From: Dehalogenimonas etheniformans
Lineage (GTDB): Bacteria; Chloroflexota; Dehalococcoidia; Dehalococcoidales; Dehalococcoidaceae
Length of the DNA: 64,000 nt
Assembly (NCBI RefSeq): GCF_014672715.2
Contig: NZ_CP058566.2
Span: 124,001 to 188,000 of the forward strand
Reading direction: 5' to 3'
Shown one piece after another: positions 7,998-15,800 of the stretch (positions within the stretch are counted from its first letter, which is position 1; every line of letters begins with the position of its first letter). A program made the position numbers and the translations under genes. The notes beneath the pieces are model-generated. The model worked only from the letters and a program-made list of their open reading frames with translations, had not been told where the DNA came from and searched no databases.

Positions 7998-8563
7998 TTA
8001 CCATAGTTGGGAGTTCACAGTTATTAGTTTGATGCTCTGTGTTTTGTGTAAAAACGACTGAAACGACTCGTTGATGTTTGGCGTGAAAACGAATGAAACG
8101 AATCCTGCCCTCAGCGCACGTTCGCCTCGAGAATCGCAAGAGACGATTGTTTGTACAGGTGTTCTGATAATCACGGGTGATATTATAGCACCGACGTTCT
8201 TGTGGCTGTCAAGCGTTTCGTGTCGTTTTTGGGGGAATATTTTTTCGAAAGCTGTCAGCAACCAGACTGCGAGATCAGACCTCACATTATTCGATCGGTG
8301 TACTGTTCGGGGATGCTTGCCACGGACTACCAACTGGCAGTCCTCGCAAAGACAGAATGGGGGATAAAGCAATGGGGCAGAACTGAGATTCTTCGCTACG
8401 CACAGAAAGACAAACCAAGAAAGACTCTATATTCTTCCGGGATGATTACTATCCCGATTTCATCGAGGACGGGCAGCCTGGATCACTTTGCGGGCTCGCG
8501 AGACAGGTTGGGAGCAAAGTCAGAACCGAGATTCTTCGTTGCACTCAGAATGACAGATGGGAA
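7998..8563. other. 566-base stretch without a convincing gene
   Basis: Open frames here overlap each other on both strands and resemble nothing. The stretch holds a promoter-bearing repeat (8175-8260) also found near 16.1-16.2 kb, and two copies of a dispersed repeat of the type 'GAGATTCTTCG...CAGAATGACAG' (about 8378-8405 and 8528-8557). It probably serves as the long leader of the phosphoesterase operon plus repeat debris. Confidence 0.6.
8182..8212 (-). promoter_or_regulatory. promoter inside a dispersed repeat, facing the phosphoesterase operon
   Basis: On the minus strand TTGACA (8212-8207), 19 bases, then the extended -10 TGCTATAAT (TATAAT at 8187-8182). The same -35, spacer length and extended -10 recur in the related sequence at 16152-16182 on the plus strand. 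It lies about 190 bases upstream of the phosphoesterase. Confidence 0.65.
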
Positions 8564-8600
8564 AAAAGAGAGGGAGCCCCGTCGGGGCTCCCTCTCTTTT
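8564..8600. terminator. strong bidirectional intrinsic terminator
   Basis: A 17-bp perfect stem (AAAAGAGAGGGAGCCCC, loop GTC, and its complement) with T runs on both strands. It ends the protease transcript coming from the right. Confidence 0.92.
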
Positions 8601-8615
8601 AACAACTTAGCGGAT

Positions 8616-10625
8616 CTATTTGATGTGGATACCGCCGCGGGGGTCAACCTGGAAGTTGTAGTCGGCGTAACTTGCTACGCCTATCTCGGCTTTATAGGTG
8701 ACTAAAACTAGCAATTGGGTATAGTTGTCAAACATCTGCCTAATGCTGTCCCAGTCAGATACAAATCCTCCATCGAGAATATTCAGAACCTTGTATTCAG
8801 TGACGCCCTTACGAATTCGCTCACCAAGCAAAGAAACCGAATAATCGTTTGATATACCGAGAACCTGGTTGAGGCTCATGAAACCGGACGTAGAGGAACC
8901 ATCCGAGATGAGAGTGTCATCAACGTATATATTATCGATGAACCACCCCTCAAGAGCAGTAGCCCAGTCGGTCATATACCTGAATCCTACGAGAATATCC
9001 TGACCTGCATAGACGCTCAGATCAAAACTCATGTTTATGGTTCCATCTGAAGTACCGGTAAGTCCGGGGAGGTTGGCTATGATATTTGGGTGGGCACTAG
9101 GATCATGGTCCGAAATGGTGTAGGAATTAACTAGGCTAGTCCATGTTTGTCCATCGTCGGTCGAAACCTGGACGAAGCCGAAATCCCAAAACTCTTCGAT
9201 ATCATATTCGGTATCAAAAGTCAGGATCCCACCACCTTGGGTTTCAAAAATCGCCCAATTATCGAGAAGATCCCCAGTGCCTCCCCAAAGCTTGCCATCC
9301 ACCGATGTCCAGGTAATGGGATTGAAAGCGAAACCATTGAACTTAAGGTTAGCAATTTGTTCATAACCCCATACCAGGAGGTAATCAGTTCCCCATGGAG
9401 GCGCGCCAGGGCTTGCGAAGGCTTCAGGATTGGGCTTACCAGCGTGGCCGACATTTACCTGGAAGTCAGGGAAGAGATCGAAAGATCCTTTTTGGTACAA
9501 GGCTAAACGAAATTGCTGGTAGAATTCATCAAAGGTGTTATCAACAGCCTGTCCTTGGAAGGCTGCGTTGACGCCGGCAATACCGTTGGCCTGTTCGTGG
9601 AACAAGGCCTGTGTGAATTCAGTTCCATATTCTTGATTCAACAGGATCTGGAAGAGCGCCGCCTGACCATAATCGGTGAGGATTTCATCATCACCCTGGT
9701 CACCCCAGACAACCAGTGAGTTTTCGGGATTGGCGGCAGCGGCATCAAGGTGTCCTTGCAACGAAGGCGTGTAACCGCAGACGATCTCGGCGTATTCCGC
9801 CATACCTTCATTGATAAAGGTATCTTCATCTGAGTCGTAGTCATCGTGGAGCAGATGCTGCCACTCATGAGCAAAGACTCCTTCATAAAGATACGGGCGC
9901 CATTTTGATTGATCCGGATTTGGATGAGGATTAGGCCCCATACGATTGGCCCAATCATAAGCGTCTATGCTAATGATGTTGCGGTCAAAATAGGTCTCGA
10001 ACGATGGTGAATAAAAGCCTGCGATGTATATTGGGTAAGTCGAGTCGTAGTAGTTTTCATCCCGGATATTACTGACCAGGACGATATTTCTTCCGGTGGA
10101 GTCAAAATAGTAATCTTCGGGTAGACCCAACAGTGATGGTAAGTATGCGTTGCTTCCGTCATGAGCATCGGCGGTACCGAAATATGCGCTCTCTTTTGGC
10201 AGGATATTATTATCAAATTGGCCGAGGATGTATGAAATCTGGTCCTGAGTGAGCTCCGGTTTGGCCCTCGAATCTCCCGCCGGCCAGGCAAGGTTTGCTT
10301 GTACCCAAACCTGAGTCTTTGAAGAATCGGCAACTAAATCGAAATATGTGGCTTGATATTGACCAGTATAATCGTTGAGAATCAAGAAAATTTTTGTATC
10401 CAATACTGTAAGTGCGGAAGCCGTGGCGGAACCTCCACCACTTTGTTGATCATCTTTAACGATCCGATCTGCGGTGGGTTCCCATTGCCTGATCTTAGGC
10501 CCAACGTCTGTCGCCTCATAAGTGATCTTGGCGGCAGAAACCGGAATAGACGCGGGAAGCATGAACACCAGGGCGCCGAGGACCAATAGGATACTGACTG
10601 GTAACGACATTCTGCGCTTGAACAC
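8616..10625 (-). CDS. secreted M6-type (immune inhibitor A-like) metalloprotease
   Basis: A 669-residue exported zinc protease. The N-terminus is a signal peptide (KRRM, hydrophobic core about 9-24, cut near VSAA/KI at 30-32). The catalytic HEWQH (253-257) is followed by NEGMAEYAE (272-280), which supplies the third metal ligand in HExxH proteases. The C-terminal half resembles the MAM/lectin-like region of InhA proteins, with paired segments around AIFETQGGGILTFDTEYDIEE and LEGWFIDNIYVDD. No membrane anchor or dockerin is visible, so the product is probably released or bound to the S-layer. The GTG start is supported by AGGAGGAGG six bases upstream. A structured leader (10657-10745) lies just before it. 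Confidence 0.85.
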   Translation of the reverse strand: MFKRRMSLPVSILLVLGALVFMLPASIPVSAAKITYEATDVGPKIRQWEPTADRIVKDDQQSGGGSATASALTVLDTKIFLILNDYTGQYQATYFDLVADSSKTQVWVQANLAWPAGDSRAKPELTQDQISYILGQFDNNILPKESAYFGTADAHDGSNAYLPSLLGLPEDYYFDSTGRNIVLVSNIRDENYYDSTYPIYIAGFYSPSFETYFDRNIISIDAYDWANRMGPNPHPNPDQSKWRPYLYEGVFAHEWQHLLHDDYDSDEDTFINEGMAEYAEIVCGYTPSLQGHLDAAAANPENSLVVWGDQGDDEILTDYGQAALFQILLNQEYGTEFTQALFHEQANGIAGVNAAFQGQAVDNTFDEFYQQFRLALYQKGSFDLFPDFQVNVGHAGKPNPEAFASPGAPPWGTDYLLVWGYEQIANLKFNGFAFNPITWTSVDGKLWGGTGDLLDNWAIFETQGGGILTFDTEYDIEEFWDFGFVQVSTDDGQTWTSLVNSYTISDHDPSAHPNIIANLPGLTGTSDGTINMSFDLSVYAGQDILVGFRYMTDWATALEGWFIDNIYVDDTLISDGSSTSGFMSLNQVLGISNDYSVSLLGERIRKGVTEYKVLNILDGGFVSDWDSIRQMFDNYTQLLVLVTYKAEIGVASYADYNFQVDPRGGIHIK

Positions 10626-10656
10626 TAGAACCTCCTCCTTTTTAGTCTATTTAAAC

Positions 10657-10745
10657 GCAAAAACCGACCTGGATCAGGCCGGTTTCACTGTTAGCTCGCT
10701 GCCGCCCAAGTGACCATCTACAAGCGGCAGTTCAAAGCTCCTGAA
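10657..10745 (-). promoter_or_regulatory. riboswitch-like leader with pseudoknot and terminator hairpin
   Basis: Reading leftwards from the expected start near 10745. A 7-bp stem pairs CTGCCGC (10730-10724) with GCGGCAG (10705-10699). Its 18-base loop holds TCACT (10713-10709), which is complementary to AGTGA (10689-10685) downstream, so an H-type pseudoknot can form. AGTGA abuts an intrinsic terminator, AAACCGGCCTG (10685-10675) pairing with CAGGTCGGTTT (10671-10661), then TT. In addition TCAGG at the 5' end (10744-10740) is complementary to CCTGA of the terminator (10678-10674). The arrangement allows mutually exclusive read-through and termination states before the protease. No known riboswitch class was recognised. 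Confidence 0.6.
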
Positions 10746-10751
10746 ATTACA

Positions 10752-10780
10752 ATTGTAAGCCCCGGAACCAGTCGTTTCAA
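10752..10780 (-). promoter_or_regulatory. promoter of the secreted protease
   Basis: On the minus strand TTGAAA (10780-10775), 17 bases, TACAAT (10757-10752). Transcription would start about 120 bases before the GTG at 10625, exactly at the 5' edge of the structured leader. Confidence 0.7.
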
Positions 10781-10853
10781 GATATCCAATCATCATCATA
10801 ACTCACCAATAGTCACTATTTATGAGGAATGATATCGTTGGGGTATCCGGATT

Positions 10854-10894
10854 AAAAAAATGAGACGGGCTCCGCGATAACCGCGGAGCCCGTC
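10854..10894 (-). terminator. intrinsic terminator after the YegP-like gene
   Basis: A 13-bp perfect stem (plus-strand arms 10864-10876 and 10882-10894, loop ATAAC). On the minus strand it is followed by TCATTTTTTT. Confidence 0.9.
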
Positions 10895-10899
10895 GTAGG

Positions 10900-11091
10900 C
10901 TATTTCTTTTCCAGGGTCTGGTCGTCGAGGGCGGCACCGGGGGCGTTGGTCTTGACCGATTCGATGCCATTCATCGCGGAGGCCTTGCTCTTGTAACCTT
11001 CCGATGTGGCGATGATCTGGCCGTTGGAGGCCATCAGTTTGAACCGGAACTCTCCTGCCTTGTCCTTGTAGAGCTGGAACTTACCTGCCAT
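10900..11091 (-). CDS. YegP/DUF1508 single-domain protein
   Basis: A 63-residue protein with one complete DUF1508 unit: KFQLYKDKAGEFRFKLMASNGQIIATSEGYKSK (split here as residues 4-36), then a helix with NGIESVKTNAP. E. coli YegP has two such units; single-unit versions are common. The molecular role of the family is not established. The gene has its own terminator and a ribosome site (GGAGAAACC) just before the ATG. Confidence 0.85.
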   Translation of the reverse strand: MAGKFQLYKDKAGEFRFKLMASNGQIIATSEGYKSKASAMNGIESVKTNAPGAALDDQTLEKK

Positions 11092-11123
11092 GGTTTCTCC
11101 TTCCGTTTTTCTAGCTAGGTATC

Positions 11124-11594
11124 CTAGCGTAGCTCTGAAGTACAGTTAGGGCAGCGGGTAGCCTTGATCGGGATGGATGTCGTGCAGTAGGGGCAGTCCT
11201 TGGTGGTGGGTGCAGCCGGCGTGGCGGCGGCAGCCTTTTTGGCGGCCTCGCGGGCGGCGATCATATTGAGGGGCTTGACTACCACGAAGAAGATGGCGGC
11301 AGCGACGATCAAAAAGCTGATGATGACATTAATAAAAACACCGAAGTTCATAGTGACAGCCCCCGCGGCCTGAGCGGCAGCCAGCGAATCGTACGGTCCA
11401 GCGGTGGCGCCCTCTTTGAGGATGGCGTACATGTTGGTGAAGTCGACGCCACCGAGGAGCATACCAATAGGCGGCATCAGGATGTCCTTAACGAAGGAGT
11501 TGATTACGGCGCCGAAGGCTGCGCCGATGACAATACCGACGGCCAGATCGACGACATTGCCGCGCATGATAAAGGTCTTGAATTCTTTGAGCAT
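11124..11594 (-). CDS. mscL: large-conductance mechanosensitive channel MscL with C-terminal zinc ribbon
   Basis: Pressure-release channel of the cytoplasmic membrane. Residues 1-115 are a normal MscL: KEFKTFIMRGNVVDLAVGIV, TM1 about 15-45, periplasmic loop, TM2 about 84-107. Instead of the usual amphipathic bundle alone, the C-terminus carries an Ala/Thr/Pro linker (120-132) and a four-cysteine ribbon, CPYC (134-137) and CPNC (148-151). The domain would sit in the cytoplasm under the pore. 156 residues total. Monocistronic, own ribosome site AGGAGG. Confidence 0.93.
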   Translation of the reverse strand: MLKEFKTFIMRGNVVDLAVGIVIGAAFGAVINSFVKDILMPPIGMLLGGVDFTNMYAILKEGATAGPYDSLAAAQAAGAVTMNFGVFINVIISFLIVAAAIFFVVVKPLNMIAAREAAKKAAAATPAAPTTKDCPYCTTSIPIKATRCPNCTSELR

Positions 11595-11649
11595 ATGCCT
11601 CCTTTTGCGTTTATTTTTGTACCTATATTACGACCGGCATGAGCCTAAA

Positions 11650-12135
11650 TCAAGAGGGTTTACGATTATTTTTTTTCACAAATGCCGCCCATGTCCGCAG
11701 CTTGAAAAAATCCGGATAAAGCAGGACTACAGCCAGGGCGGCAACGAGCAGGACCAGGTCAACGGCTAGGGCGCCTGCAGGAGTCAGGTAGCCGAAAATC
11801 CTCTCCCAAAAGCCGAAACAGTCGCCGCAGTGGGCAAACTTGCCGATGCCCTGGGCGATAGCCCAGACGTTGTTAGCGATAAAACCCAAGGCCAGGACGA
11901 CCGTCCCCAGAGCGGCCAGGCGAGGCAAGAAGCCTGCCAGGAGCATCGTTCCGAGGATTATCTCTACCCAGGGCACGACGCGGCTGAAAAAGGTCGCCAG
12001 CTGTGGAGTATAGAAGGTGCCCATCATTGCCTCGGCGAATTCGGACTGGCCAGGCAGTTTACCGGTACCGGCGAACAACAGGGTAGCACCGACGAAGACG
12101 GCGCAAATGATGACGACGATGCCTCTCAGCTTCAT
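11650..12135 (-). CDS. DoxX/MauE-like membrane protein with CGDC motif
   Basis: A 161-residue four-helix membrane protein (helices about 4-24, 52-70, 73-95, 118-145). Between helices 3 and 4 lies AHCGDCFGFW, with C103 and C106, reminiscent of the conserved cysteines in MauE-type proteins. It starts 2 bases after the stop of the DsbA-like lipoprotein, so the two are translated together. MauE-like proteins are thought to help disulfide formation. Here the CGDC pair next to a CHAC thiol protein suggests the membrane half of a disulfide-exchange pair; electron acceptor unknown. Confidence 0.75.
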   Translation of the reverse strand: MKLRGIVVIICAVFVGATLLFAGTGKLPGQSEFAEAMMGTFYTPQLATFFSRVVPWVEIILGTMLLAGFLPRLAALGTVVLALGFIANNVWAIAQGIGKFAHCGDCFGFWERIFGYLTPAGALAVDLVLLVAALAVVLLYPDFFKLRTWAAFVKKNNRKPS

Positions 12136-12137
12136 AG

Positions 12138-12737
12138 TTATTTATTGAGTTCAGAATCGATCGCCGAGGTAAAAACATCCAAGGCCTGGACGCCGACGAT
12201 GCGCGTATCGTTGACGAAAATGGTGGGTAGGTTGTCGATGTTGAGCTGACCGGCGGCTATTGTGTTGTCGGTGACGGCCTGGCGATACTTGCCGCTCTCC
12301 AGGCTAGAGTTGAAGGTCCCGGTGTTCAGCCCCAGAGAGACCGCCGCAGCCTCGAGCGCGGACAGGGTGTACGCATCAGCTCCGATGTTGTTCCAGGCGG
12401 TCAAAATGCTATCGCGGTATTGAGAGTATTTACCCTGATCGCTAGCGCAAAGCATCGCCTGAGTGGCCAATGAAGAAGCTGGGCCTATGCTGGAGGTATA
12501 TTTGGTTTCGATGGATACCTGCGGATTACTTCCGTATTTTGTATTTAATTGCGGTTCGATCTCGGTGTAGAGCCGGTAGCAGGCATGGCACTGAGGATCG
12601 CTGTATATGACGATTTTGACTTTAACCCCAGGGCTCGGAGATGATGGCGGGGTAGTTGTTTCGGAGTGAGAACAACCAACAGCACCGAGCGTAATAATCA
12701 AAAATATAGCGAATACTACCCTGGAAAGTCCTGTCAA
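12138..12737 (-). CDS. DsbA-like thiol-disulfide lipoprotein
   Basis: A 199-residue exported protein. The signal sequence ends in a lipobox, LGAVGC, with the lipidated cysteine at 22, followed by a Ser/Pro/Thr linker. The thioredoxin-fold domain begins VKIVIYSDPQCHACYRLY, placing the active site C50-H-A-C53. A helical insertion follows, then the cis-proline loop NLPTIFVND. It is therefore a membrane-tethered DsbA-type oxidase or isomerase. Translation starts at TTG with GAGAGGG upstream. The promoter is at 12770-12798 and the gene is coupled to the DoxX/MauE-like protein. Confidence 0.85.
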   Translation of the reverse strand: MTGLSRVVFAIFLIITLGAVGCSHSETTTPPSSPSPGVKVKIVIYSDPQCHACYRLYTEIEPQLNTKYGSNPQVSIETKYTSSIGPASSLATQAMLCASDQGKYSQYRDSILTAWNNIGADAYTLSALEAAAVSLGLNTGTFNSSLESGKYRQAVTDNTIAAGQLNIDNLPTIFVNDTRIVGVQALDVFTSAIDSELNK

Positions 12738-12769
12738 AACATCCCTCTCCGAACATGCGAGTTAGCACA

Positions 12770-12798
12770 ATGATAGTCTCAAATAAACGCGGTTTCAA
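12770..12798 (-). promoter_or_regulatory. promoter of the DsbA-like/DoxX pair
   Basis: On the minus strand TTGAAA (12798-12793), 17 bases, TATCAT (12775-12770); about 33 bases before the TTG start. Confidence 0.65.
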
Positions 12799-12817
12799 AC
12801 GAGTTTGACCGAATATC

Positions 12818-12851
12818 GAAGAGGGAGGCTCTCCCGAGAGCCTCCCTCTTC
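12818..12851 (-). terminator. hairpin ending the repeat-protein transcript
   Basis: A 16-bp perfect stem (12818-12833 with 12836-12851) and a two-base centre, of the same GAGGGAG type as the terminator at 8564. The T tract is short, so termination may be less efficient. Confidence 0.7.
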
Positions 12852-12869
12852 ATTACCACTTTGTTTGGA

Positions 12870-15800
12870 TTACTTCTTGCCGCCTTTAGGTGCTAACAGA
12901 CCTACCGAGTTGCTGCAATCCGCAAACGGGATGTTTGCAGTATCTTTTGCAGCCCCCGGAGTAGCACGTTGGGTGGGTGGCAGGCTGGGATCGAAGGCTA
13001 CGTCATCGCCACTATTGTTGTAGGTATCAAGAACCGAATTCAACGTATTGATGGCGGTGATGTCGTCACCATAGAGAATGGCCGCGATTTCAGCCGCGCT
13101 GTAACCGGCGGGCAGCGGAGCTCCACCCGGAGTAACGCTGTTCAGGATGGCTGCCAAGGCCTGTTGAGAAGCAATCATCCGAGCCTGACACAGTGCATCG
13201 CGTTTTGAGCCGTCTGAGTTCTTGGCATTGTTACCCCAGAACACACCCATCAGGTCATCGATGTTGGTGATCGGGGGGAGCCAACCGAGGTCGATGGAAC
13301 CAAGATTGTCGTCGGCAACCATGTCACCGGTGTAGGTGTCGAAGATGTACTCGGTGAACCAAAGATGGGTAGCCCAGAAACCTTGAGTTCGGGTGAAGAA
13401 GTTGACCTCGACGATAAAGGTGTCAAACTCGCTATCAAAGGAGACATCAGGATCTTCCGGATTGTAGTCGACGGGATTGCCGAGAGGATCGGTTCCGTGA
13501 CCCCAAACCTCAAAGGTGGTTGTCTCCGAGATAGTGTAGGTAACCTGCCATGTCCATGATTCTCCGGGGTCCATGATATCGTCTGAATTTCCGCCGGAGA
13601 AACCTGTGACATCAGACCAATCGTAGCTGTCGAACACTGTTTCTACGCCGCCAACAAGCAACCTAACGTGAATATGAGCGTCGGTAAGCGGAACATCACC
13701 GTCATTAGTATCGGTGATGGTCAGTTCGACGTTGCCGGTAAGTGTGTCGTAGACATATACGACTGTGCTCATGGTGGTGTTGGGCAGTTTGATGGTGTTG
13801 GTGATAGTGCTGGTTGCGCAGGTGGCGCCAGCGCTGACTTCCACATCGCCTCCACCAGTAACCGTCCACATGATCCCCGGGTCACTCTCAGTGACATTGT
13901 ATGTACCAGGGATTAGGTTGTTGAGTGTCCAAGGCGAACCTGACAAAACGCCGTTAGTCACTACGAAGTCATGGGAGGTACCACCTGGATAAGACGGACC
14001 AGTCACTGTGGCGGTAAAGGTGACGTTGATGGTATCGGGGAACACATAACCGGTGAGGTCGACAACCTTGGTGACGGTGAGGCAGCCGTCGGCGAAGGTA
14101 TTGACCACGGTGGCCGTGGCGCAAGTAGCGCCGGCCGAGACGGCCACGACGCCGAGGCCGCTGGTGTTGCTCCAGCCGGCGGGCAGGGTGGGCTCGGTCA
14201 GGGTGTAGTTGCCGGGGATAAGGTTATTAAGGGTCTGCGGATTGGTGCCGGTGATGGCGCCGTCAGTCAGGGTGAAGGTGAGGTCGGTGCCGGCCGGGTA
14301 GGACGGGCCGACGACATGGATGACGAAGCTGCCATCGAGGGCGGCGGGATTGACTACATCCTGGACGACGGACTTGGTGACGGTGAGGCAGCCGTCGGCG
14401 AAGGTATTGACCACGGTGGCCGTGGCGCAAGTAGCGCCGGCGGAGACAGCCACAACGCCGAGGCCGCTGGTATTGCTCCAGCCGGCGGGCAGGGTGGGCT
14501 CGGTCAGGGTGTAGTTACCGGGGATGAGGTTATTAAGGGTCTGCGGATTGGTGCCGGTGATGGCGCCGTCAGTCAGGGTGAAGGTGAGGTCGGTGCCGGC
14601 CGGGTAGGACGGGCCGACGACATGGATGACGAAGCTGCCATCGAGGGCGGCGGGATTGACTACATCCTGGACGACGGACTTGGTGATGGTGAGGCAGCCG
14701 TCGGCGAAGGAGTTGACCACGGTGGCCGTGGCGCAGGTAGCGCCGGCGGAGACGGCCACGACGCCGAGGCCGCTGGTGTTGCTCCAGCCGGCGGGCAGGG
14801 TGGGCTCGGTCAGGGTGTAGTTACCGGGGATGAGGTTATTAAGGGTCTGCGGATTGGTGCCGGTGATGGCGCCGTCAGTCAGGGTGAAGGTGAGGTCGGT
14901 GCCGGCCGGGTAGGACGGGCCGACGACATGGATGACGAAGCTGCCATCGAGGGCGGCGGGATTGACTACATCCTGGACGACGGACTTGGTGATGGTGAGG
15001 CAGCCGTCGGCGAAGGAGTTGACCACGGTGGCCGTGGCGCAGGTAGCGCCGGCGGAGACGGCCACGACGCCGAGGCCGCTGGTGTTGCTCCAGCCGGCGG
15101 GCAGGGTGGGCTCGGTCAGGGTGTAGTTACCGGGGATGAGGTTATTAAGGGTCTGCGGATTGGTGCCGGTGATGGCGCCGTCAGTCAGGGTGAAGGTGAG
15201 GTCGGTGCCGGCCGGGTAGGACGGGCCGACGACATGGATGACGAAGCTGCCATCGAGGGCGGCGGGATTGACTACATCCTGGACGACGGACTTGGTGATG
15301 GTGAGGCAGCCGTCGGCGAAGGAGTTGACCACGGTGGCCGTGGCGCAGGTAGCGCCGGCGGAGACGGCCACGACGCCGAGGCCGCTGGTGTTGCTCCAGC
15401 CGGCGGGCAGGGTGGGCTCGGTCAGGGTGTAGTTACCGGGGATGAGGTTATTAAGGGTCTGCGGATTGGTGCCGGTGATGGCGCCGTCAGTCAGGGTGAA
15501 GGTGAGGTCGGTGCCGGCCGGGTAGGACGGGCCGACGACATGGATGACGAAGCTGCCATCGAGGGCGGCGGGATTGACTACATCCTGGACGACGGACTTG
15601 GTGATGGTGAGACAGCCATTATTTACGTTGCCGAAGTTGACGTTGGTCTGATCAGGGTTGGCTTCCGTTAAAGTGACGATCCAACCCCAGGCGGCGAGGT
15701 GTGCCGGACCAATGGCTGCCTGAATTTCCGCCGGGAAACCAGTGATCAATGAAGATACGGCTCCGGGCGCAACGTTTACTACGCTGTTAGGATATGTCTG

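Noticed and set aside
7998-8372. minus-strand frame of 124 codons upstream of the phosphoesterase
   Set aside because: Covers the promoter repeat and has no coding features; a competing plus-strand frame is equally long.
8202-8705. 167-codon plus-strand frame entering the protease terminator
   Set aside because: Runs through dispersed repeats and the terminator, then antisense to the protease; no ribosome site and no protein likeness.
10657-10745. c-di-GMP-I (GEMM), ZTP or fluoride riboswitch
   Set aside because: The conserved cores of these classes are not present. The structure is kept as an unclassified leader.
14081-15610. CRISPR array
   Set aside because: The repeated unit is 306 bases without variable spacers and is protein coding throughout.
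13971-15671. 566-codon plus-strand open frame over the surface-protein repeats
   Set aside because: It is antisense to the repeat gene; its Gly/Asp-rich sequence is just the complement of a 306-base repeat, which keeps any stop-free frame open. The minus-strand product has recognisable domains.
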